Shown piece by piece: positions 58,314 through 64,000 of a DNA stretch of 64,000 bases (its first letter is position 1; every line of letters begins with the position of its first letter). The notes beneath the pieces were generated by a model. The model did no database searches. It was not told the origin of the DNA and was given only the letters and a program-made list of their open reading frames with translations. Origin of the DNA: an uncultured Polaribacter sp. (lineage in GTDB: Bacteria > Bacteroidota > Bacteroidia > Flavobacteriales > Flavobacteriaceae); NCBI RefSeq assembly GCF_947503875.1, contig NZ_CANNFH010000001.1:434001-498000 (forward strand). Direction: 5' to 3'. A program made the translations under genes and the position numbers.

Positions 58314-59372
58314 ATGGAAAAAACTTACTATTATGTAAAGCAATTAAATGGTGACTACCTATTTGACAACTTTCCAATTGAATTAAAGTATTTAGTAATC
58401 AATTTTAAAGAATGTAGAAATACAATTAACATTTCTATAGGTGGAAAAGAATTAAAAGCAAGAATAGGACTAAAAAAAAGCTCAGAATTCCAAGTTTATG
58501 TTTTAACAACTGAAAGTAAATTTATAAACAGATTTAAATTTTTTAAAGAATTGGTAAACTCAAGTTCCAGTTTTATCAAACCACTTTTGAGCTTACAGCA
58601 AGATTTAAAAGATAAACACGAAAAAATAGTAGAAGAATTCATACATAATGCAACATCTCTAAATACTTACAGTATTCAAGATTTATTTTTTCTAATTCCC
58701 CAAGACCGTTTAATAGGTAACATCAATAAACAGAAAGATATAATAAGACAAATAATAAAGGAGAAACCTAACGTAACAGTTGATACTTTATTAAAACAAA
58801 TTAAATATAGTTTAGCAACAAAAGTTGAATTTTCAGTATTTGAAAGAACTCTTAAAAACACAAGTGTTCTTCAAAAAACAGAACATTCTATTAGACCAGT
58901 GGTTCTATCAATTCTACAAATATTTATCTCGGATTTTGATAAAAAAAATATAGAGGTACATCTTGGTGGCACAGAAAAAGTTCTTGAAATAGATTTTGAC
59001 TCTTTGTTTGTTTCTTTATATTATATTTTTGATAATGGAGTGAAATATTGTTGCCCTAGAACAGATTTTAAGATTCGTTTTTCCGAAGAAAAAGATTCTT
59101 TTGATATTATTATTACTATGGTATCTATAGAAATAAAAGAATCTGAAAGAAACTTAATTACAGAAAGAAATTATCGTTCAAAAATAGCCAGAAAAATTAA
59201 CGAAAAAGGATTAGGAATTGGTATGTATAGAATAATTAAAACATTGAAATTTAATAATGCTAAATTAGAAATCAATCCAAGAGCATTTCCGATGACAAAA
59301 GATAATAAAGGAATAAAATATGAAGGAAACGAATTTAGAGTTGTTTTCTGTAAACAAAATAAATGGATATAA
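58314..59372 (+). CDS. GHKL ATPase / histidine-kinase-like protein with degenerate G1 region
   Basis: SLYYIFDNGVKYC (N-box), EKGLGIGMYRIIKTL (G2-like); VEEFIHNATSLN possible DHp His; no recognisable DxGxG. Confidence 0.7.
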   Translation: MEKTYYYVKQLNGDYLFDNFPIELKYLVINFKECRNTINISIGGKELKARIGLKKSSEFQVYVLTTESKFINRFKFFKELVNSSSSFIKPLLSLQQDLKDKHEKIVEEFIHNATSLNTYSIQDLFFLIPQDRLIGNINKQKDIIRQIIKEKPNVTVDTLLKQIKYSLATKVEFSVFERTLKNTSVLQKTEHSIRPVVLSILQIFISDFDKKNIEVHLGGTEKVLEIDFDSLFVSLYYIFDNGVKYCCPRTDFKIRFSEEKDSFDIIITMVSIEIKESERNLITERNYRSKIARKINEKGLGIGMYRIIKTLKFNNAKLEINPRAFPMTKDNKGIKYEGNEFRVVFCKQNKWI

Positions 59373-59380
59373 TAAAAAAC

Positions 59381-59405
59381 TAGCTACAACAACGCATATA
59401 ACAAA
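59381..59405. repeat. Right boundary of cassette 2: TAGCTACAAC-AACGCATATAACAAA
   Basis: Exact 10-bp inverted match to 57602-57611; ATATAACAA inverted match to 55835-55843. Confidence 0.8.
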
Positions 59406-59438
59406 CAGCATTCCTCGTTTTTTTGAATACAAAACAAA

Positions 59439-59468
59439 AAAAATCCCAAGCTAAAACTTGGGATTTTT
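59439..59468. terminator. Intrinsic terminator (downstream of J-domain gene on minus strand)
   Basis: 12-bp perfect inverted repeat AAAAATCCCAAG/CTTGGGATTTTT. Confidence 0.85.
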
Positions 59469-59487
59469 CTTAAAATAAAAATAAATC

Positions 59488-59958
59488 TTAAACTTCTACA
59501 GAAGCTTTCATAGATTTTCTATAGGTAAACTTGTTAAAAATATTTCTTTTACCAAAGTTGTTCATCGATTTTGCGTTTAAAAATTTGCCAAAAAGTATTT
59601 TGCTAACGCCAAAGTATTCGTATTTATTACCATCTGTAAACGTAACTTCTAACAACATACTTTTATGATGCCAATCTGCAACTTGAAATTCTGTAATGGT
59701 TTTTTTGTACGCTTCTAAATTTGCCGCTTTTGTTTCTGGAGCAATACTTACTAAAAAATGGTAACCGTCAATAATTTCTGTACTTTTTTCTTCAGCCTCC
59801 AATTTCTTAGTTTCATCTTGAAATTTATCTGGATGCCATTCTTTCACTAGTTTTCTATAAGAGGTTTTTAAATCTTTTAAATTAATATCACCTTCTATAG
59901 AAAACAATTTTTTATATTGCTTTATGCGCTTCATTCTTAGTTTTTTAAATGCGCACAA
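59488..59958 (-). CDS. J-domain protein with C-terminal KTSC-like domain
   Basis: LKTSYRKLVKEWHPDKFQDE (HPD); MLLEVTFTDGNKYEYFGVSKILFGKFLNAKSMNNFGKRN. Confidence 0.85.
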   Translation of the reverse strand: MCAFKKLRMKRIKQYKKLFSIEGDINLKDLKTSYRKLVKEWHPDKFQDETKKLEAEEKSTEIIDGYHFLVSIAPETKAANLEAYKKTITEFQVADWHHKSMLLEVTFTDGNKYEYFGVSKILFGKFLNAKSMNNFGKRNIFNKFTYRKSMKASVEV

Positions 59959-60030
59959 AACTAGTACTATTAAATGAATAATAAACTAAAATTATTACCA
60001 ATTTATAAAGCTTATATTTAGATTGTTAGC

Positions 60031-60933
60031 TTAGTTTAAACCCAACGCTTTTCGTTCCGCTTTATCTGTAACTCCATTTTTGCTCCAATAAGCAGATTTT
60101 ATCGTTTTTATTTTGGTAGCTTTTGTAGTCATTTCTTTTCCTCTTTGTGTAATCGTTTCTTCCCAACTTTCTATTGTATGAGGAAACTTTTTAGTTAAAG
60201 TGATGCTTAATCTTCTTTTTAAGTTTGGATAATTTATAGAAAAGATAAGAAAATCGTCTTGTGTTTTAAGACTTACTTCAGCATTATGCGCTTTTATTTG
60301 TTGATGATTTAAGGCTAAAAACTCAAAAGAAGGCACAATCTTATAATTTCCTTGTTGTATACTTTCTGGATTTATTCTTAATTGATTCCAAAGTTCATTT
60401 TCTAAAACTTCTTTTGCTAGCATTAATTTTCTATCTGCGTTACTTTCAAAATAAGAGAAAAAATTAATGTCGAATTTCTCTCTATTATTAAGTTGCATAA
60501 AAGTATTGCCACACCATTCTTGTGCGGCAAAAGAAATTTTTAAAGCCTGTTTATTTATATCAATAGGAGAGAAGGTGCTGGTCATTATAGAATATGGATA
60601 AATACCAGTGGTATATTTTTTAGTACTGTTTAATTTTAAAACAGATACATTATTTTTATTTTGATAATCTGCTTTTACTTGTTTTTTGGGCAAAAAATCT
60701 TCAGTTACAAAAATGTTTACTGCAGTTCCTTTGTACATTTGCCCATATCGAACTTGATCTAGTTTATAAGAAGTAATTTCTGCTTTTCCTACATACCAAT
60801 ATGCATTAAAATCAGGGTGTTTTTCAGCAACTTTTAACTTTTTGGAAGTCAAATCAGCTGCTTTCTTAGGTTCAGGATTTGAACAAAAAAGGAATAAAAA
60901 GCTAAATATAAAAGAACTATATATTTTGAACAT
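60031..60933 (-). CDS. Uncharacterised lipoprotein, conserved in flavobacteria
   Basis: FLFLFCSNPEPKKA lipobox; HPDFNAYWYVGKAEITSYKLDQVRYGQMYKGTAV. Confidence 0.7.
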   Translation of the reverse strand: MFKIYSSFIFSFLFLFCSNPEPKKAADLTSKKLKVAEKHPDFNAYWYVGKAEITSYKLDQVRYGQMYKGTAVNIFVTEDFLPKKQVKADYQNKNNVSVLKLNSTKKYTTGIYPYSIMTSTFSPIDINKQALKISFAAQEWCGNTFMQLNNREKFDINFFSYFESNADRKLMLAKEVLENELWNQLRINPESIQQGNYKIVPSFEFLALNHQQIKAHNAEVSLKTQDDFLIFSINYPNLKRRLSITLTKKFPHTIESWEETITQRGKEMTTKATKIKTIKSAYWSKNGVTDKAERKALGLN

Positions 60934-61075
60934 TCGTTTTATTTTAAATGGTTTTATAAAATACTAATTTACGATAAAACTGAAGAATTTTAAACTTAAA
61001 GACACGCATTAACATCAATTTAATAACCTGAGTTAGATTGTAATTTTACAGATAAATTATTATGAGTCAAAGTTT

Positions 61076-61165
61076 TGTCATTTCAACCTTATGGAGAAAT
61101 TTAAATTATAACGATCATAAATAGAGAGATTCCTTTGTTTCGCTAATGTTTCAATCGGAATGACA
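61076..61165. repeat. Palindromic intergenic repeat TGTCATTTC...GGAATGACA
   Basis: Inverted ends plus GGAGAAATT/GAGATTCC core; related to 2351-2428 and half copy near 6195-6225. Confidence 0.65.
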
Positions 61166-61230
61166 TGAAGCATAGATTAACTATTTTATCTACATAAAGA
61201 TATCAACTGAACTCAATTTAATATCAAAAA

Positions 61231-61258
61231 AAAACCATCATTAAAAAATGATGGTTTT
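61231..61258 (-). terminator. Intrinsic terminator
   Basis: 12-bp perfect inverted repeat AAAACCATCATT/AATGATGGTTTT flanked by A-run (T-run on minus strand). Confidence 0.75.
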
Positions 61259-61312
61259 AAACAAACAACTAACTTAATTTAAAACAGTATTGTTTTAAAT
61301 TTTCTTCTTCTT

Positions 61313-63109
61313 TTAAAAGCAATATTTATTTTCAGCTTTTACTTTTTCTGCAATTTCGTTTCGTAAATCTACAATATCTGGGTAGTTTGCGTATTTGGTA
61401 AAACGTTTTAAACCCATTAACATCATGCGTTGTTCATCTCCTTCAGCAAAAGAAATAATACTTTCTTTACCTTTTTCTTCAATTTTATCTACAGCGTGAT
61501 ATAGATATAATTTAGACATTGCAATTTGTACAGATTGTTCCTTTTCGCTAGTGCGTTTTACATTTTTTTCTGTTCTTAAAATTGCAGATTCTGCCATATA
61601 AATTTCAATTAAAATATCTGCAGCAGCAATTAATAATTGTTGATGTTCTTCTATTTCTGGACCATATTTTTGCAATGCAGCACCAGCTACCATTAAAAAG
61701 GTCTTCTTTAATTTGGCAATCATTTCTTTTTCTTCAGAAAATAATACTGAATAATCAGGTGTATCAAAAGAAGGAATTCCCATTAAACTATTGGCAACTT
61801 CTGTTGCAGGACCAAGTAAATCTACATGTCCCTTCATTGCTTTTTTAATTAACATGCCAACAGATAGCATTCTGTTAATTTCATTGGTTCCTTCGTAAAT
61901 TCTTGCAATTCTAGCATCTCTCCACGCAGATTCCATTGGTGTTTCTTCAGAAAAGCCCATTCCACCAAAAATCTGAATACCTTCATCCGCACAATTTTGT
62001 ACATCTTCAGAAACGGCAACTTTTAAGATAGAACACTCAATCGCATATTCTTCCACACCTTTTAATTCTGCTTCTTGGTGGGTATTTCCAGCTTCTACTC
62101 TTAGAGCAATTCTGTCTTCTATGTCTTTAGACGCTCTGTAAGTTGCAGATTCTCCAACATAAGCATCTGTTGCCATTTCTGCTAATTTTATTTTAATAGC
62201 GCCAAAATTTGCAATAGGTGTTTTAAATTGCTTACGTTCTGTAGCATATTTTACAGCAGTTGTAATAATTCTTCTTTGAGAATCTAAACATGCAGCAGCT
62301 AATTTAATCCGACCAACGTTTAAAGCATTCATGGCAATTTTAAAGCCTTCACCACGTCCTGCTAACATGTTTTCTGCAGGAACAACAGTATCGTTAAAAA
62401 ATACTTGACGCGTAGAACTTGCTCTAATGCCTAATTTATGCTCTTCTTCACCTAAAGTTATTCCATTTGGATTGTCTTTATCGTATTCAACAATAAAGCC
62501 TGTAATATTTTTATCATTTTCTATTCTTGCAAAAACAATCATTACACGACAAAAACCTGCGTTAGAAATCCACATTTTTTGACCGTTAATTTTATAAGAT
62601 TTTCCATCAGCAGATAATTCTGCTGTTGTTTTTCCTGAATTTGCATCAGAACCAGCACCTGGCTCTGTTAAACAATAGGCACCAAACCATTCTCCAGTGG
62701 CCAACTTTGGTACATATTTTTGTTTTTGTTCTTCTGTTCCGTACAAAGTAATTGGCATTGTTCCAATACCAGTATGTGCTCCAAAAGCAGTACTAAAAGA
62801 ACCCGTTCCAGAAGAAATATAATCACAGGTTAATACAGTTGATACAAAGCCCATTCCTAAACCATCATAGGCTTCAGGAACAGCAACACCTAAAAAGCCT
62901 AGTTCTCCAGCTTTACGCATAACTTCTTCAGTTAATGCATAATCTTTAGCCTCAAAACGTGTTTTGTGTGGGATGATTTCTCTGTCATTAAATTCCATAA
63001 CAGCTTCTTTCATCATTTGCTGTTCTTCTGTAAAATCTTCAGGTGTAAAAACGTCTTCACAATTTGTTTCTTTTACAAGAAATTGTCCACCTCTTAATAA
63101 TTCTGCCAT
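61313..63109 (-). CDS. Acyl-CoA dehydrogenase family protein
   Basis: YCLTEPGAGSDANSGKTTA; QIFGGMGFSEETPMESAWRDARIARIYEGTNEINR. Confidence 0.95.
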   Translation of the reverse strand: MAELLRGGQFLVKETNCEDVFTPEDFTEEQQMMKEAVMEFNDREIIPHKTRFEAKDYALTEEVMRKAGELGFLGVAVPEAYDGLGMGFVSTVLTCDYISSGTGSFSTAFGAHTGIGTMPITLYGTEEQKQKYVPKLATGEWFGAYCLTEPGAGSDANSGKTTAELSADGKSYKINGQKMWISNAGFCRVMIVFARIENDKNITGFIVEYDKDNPNGITLGEEEHKLGIRASSTRQVFFNDTVVPAENMLAGRGEGFKIAMNALNVGRIKLAAACLDSQRRIITTAVKYATERKQFKTPIANFGAIKIKLAEMATDAYVGESATYRASKDIEDRIALRVEAGNTHQEAELKGVEEYAIECSILKVAVSEDVQNCADEGIQIFGGMGFSEETPMESAWRDARIARIYEGTNEINRMLSVGMLIKKAMKGHVDLLGPATEVANSLMGIPSFDTPDYSVLFSEEKEMIAKLKKTFLMVAGAALQKYGPEIEEHQQLLIAAADILIEIYMAESAILRTEKNVKRTSEKEQSVQIAMSKLYLYHAVDKIEEKGKESIISFAEGDEQRMMLMGLKRFTKYANYPDIVDLRNEIAEKVKAENKYCF

Positions 63110-63191
63110 TTTTATTGGATTTTAAGATTTCTAGAATCAAGAATCAAGATTGTTTAAGTCTAGATTTGAAACTCGAAATCATTTTTTGTAT

Positions 63192-63500
63192 TTATTTTAT
63201 TTTTTGCTCTAACTCTTTAAATTTTTCTTCCGTAACATAATTTTCGTTAAACGCTACATTTTATTGGGTTTCCCATTCGAAAGCAGAACCTAAACTATGC
63301 TCTAAGTAATTACTAAAATGTTTATCAGAACTTTTACTTGTTCCTTCAGAGATATTCGATGGGATAGAAACTGCACATCTATTCATTTGACTCATTAATC
63401 CATAAGTCTCAAATTTTGGAAAATTTCTTGTTCATTTATATGATTCAGTAACAAGTTCCATACTTGTAGACCATATTTTTAATTTTTTGAAGTTGTGCAT
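63192..63500 (-). pseudogene. Four-helix-bundle protein (23S rRNA intervening-sequence type) disrupted by two in-frame stops
   Basis: Minus-strand single-frame translation MHNFKKLKIWSTSMELVTESYK*TRNFPKFETYGLMSQMNRCAVSIPSNISEGTSKSSDKHFSNYLEHSLGSAFEWETQ*NVAFNENYVTEEKFKELEQKIK*. Confidence 0.85.
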
Positions 63501-63537
63501 TGTCTTGATTCTTGTTTCTTAACGTCTTGATTCTTTT

Positions 63538-64000
63538 TTAAGAAAGAAACTCAAACACACCAGCAGCACCTTGTCCTGTTCCAACACACATGGTTACCAT
63601 TCCATATTTATTTTTCATATCGCGTTTGCGCATTTCATCAAACAATTGCACAGATAATTTAGCGCCTGTACAACCTAAAGGATGCCCTAATGCAATGGCT
63701 CCACCATTTACATTTACAATTTCTTGGTTTAAATCTAATTCACGCATCACAGCCAAAGATTGAGAGGCAAATGCCTCATTCAATTCAATTAAATCGATAT
63801 CATTTTGTTGTAAACCAGCTTGTTTTAATACTTTTGGAATTGCAGCCACAGGGCCAATTCCCATAATTCTTGGTTCTACACCAGCTGCAGCATAATTTAC
63901 AACTCTTGCAATCGGTTCAATATTTAATTCTTTTACCATTTCTTCACTCATTACCATTACAAAAGCGGCACCATCACTCATTTGAGAAGAATTACCCGCA
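63538..64000 (-). CDS. Acetyl-CoA C-acyltransferase (thiolase), 5' end beyond window
   Basis: [39 protein letters not shown]; frame open to window edge. Confidence 0.93.
   Translation of the reverse strand, partial: AGNSSQMSDGAAFVMVMSEEMVKELNIEPIARVVNYAAAGVEPRIMGIGPVAAIPKVLKQAGLQQNDIDLIELNEAFASQSLAVMRELDLNQEIVNVNGGAIALGHPLGCTGAKLSVQLFDEMRKRDMKNKYGMVTMCVGTGQGAAGVFEFLS

Noticed and set aside
55835-59405. Classical integron, IS element or prophage
   Set aside because: No IntI, transposase or phage gene in the window; cassette ends resemble attC only in edge style and folding, so I call it attC-like only

Overview
AT-rich chromosomal window from a marine-type Flavobacteriaceae (Polaribacter/Tenacibaculum-like by gene content and order; inference only). 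Most of it is ordinary: cell-wall and housekeeping genes (GH3/beta-lactamase fusion, PlsC-like, rsmE, lepB, dapB, parA/parB, pepD, trxB, acyl-CoA dehydrogenase/thiolase), a YfhO/glycosyltransferase/flippase cluster, a DabA/DabB-type inorganic-carbon uptake operon divergent from DUF4198 + HupE-like genes, and a complete laminarin/beta-glucan-type PUL (SusC, SusD, PKD protein, two GH30, GH3, GH16, DUF6377-type regulator). It also contains a TonB receptor/PQQ sugar dehydrogenase/cytochrome c cluster. The most unusual region is about 55.83-59.41 kb. Two compact gene units (a PLD-nuclease protein; a receiver-like + GHKL-ATPase-like pair) are each tightly bracketed by their own ~10-13 bp inverted repeat with an AAC/GTT edge. 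The 137-bp junction between them folds as a nested imperfect palindrome, like an integron attC, but no integrase is visible in the window. A second notable locus is a GIY-YIG ORF whose stop codon lies in the anticodon loop of a 3'-half tRNA fragment next to tRNA-Pro(TGG). Several intergenic repeat families and one four-helix-bundle pseudogene are also described.
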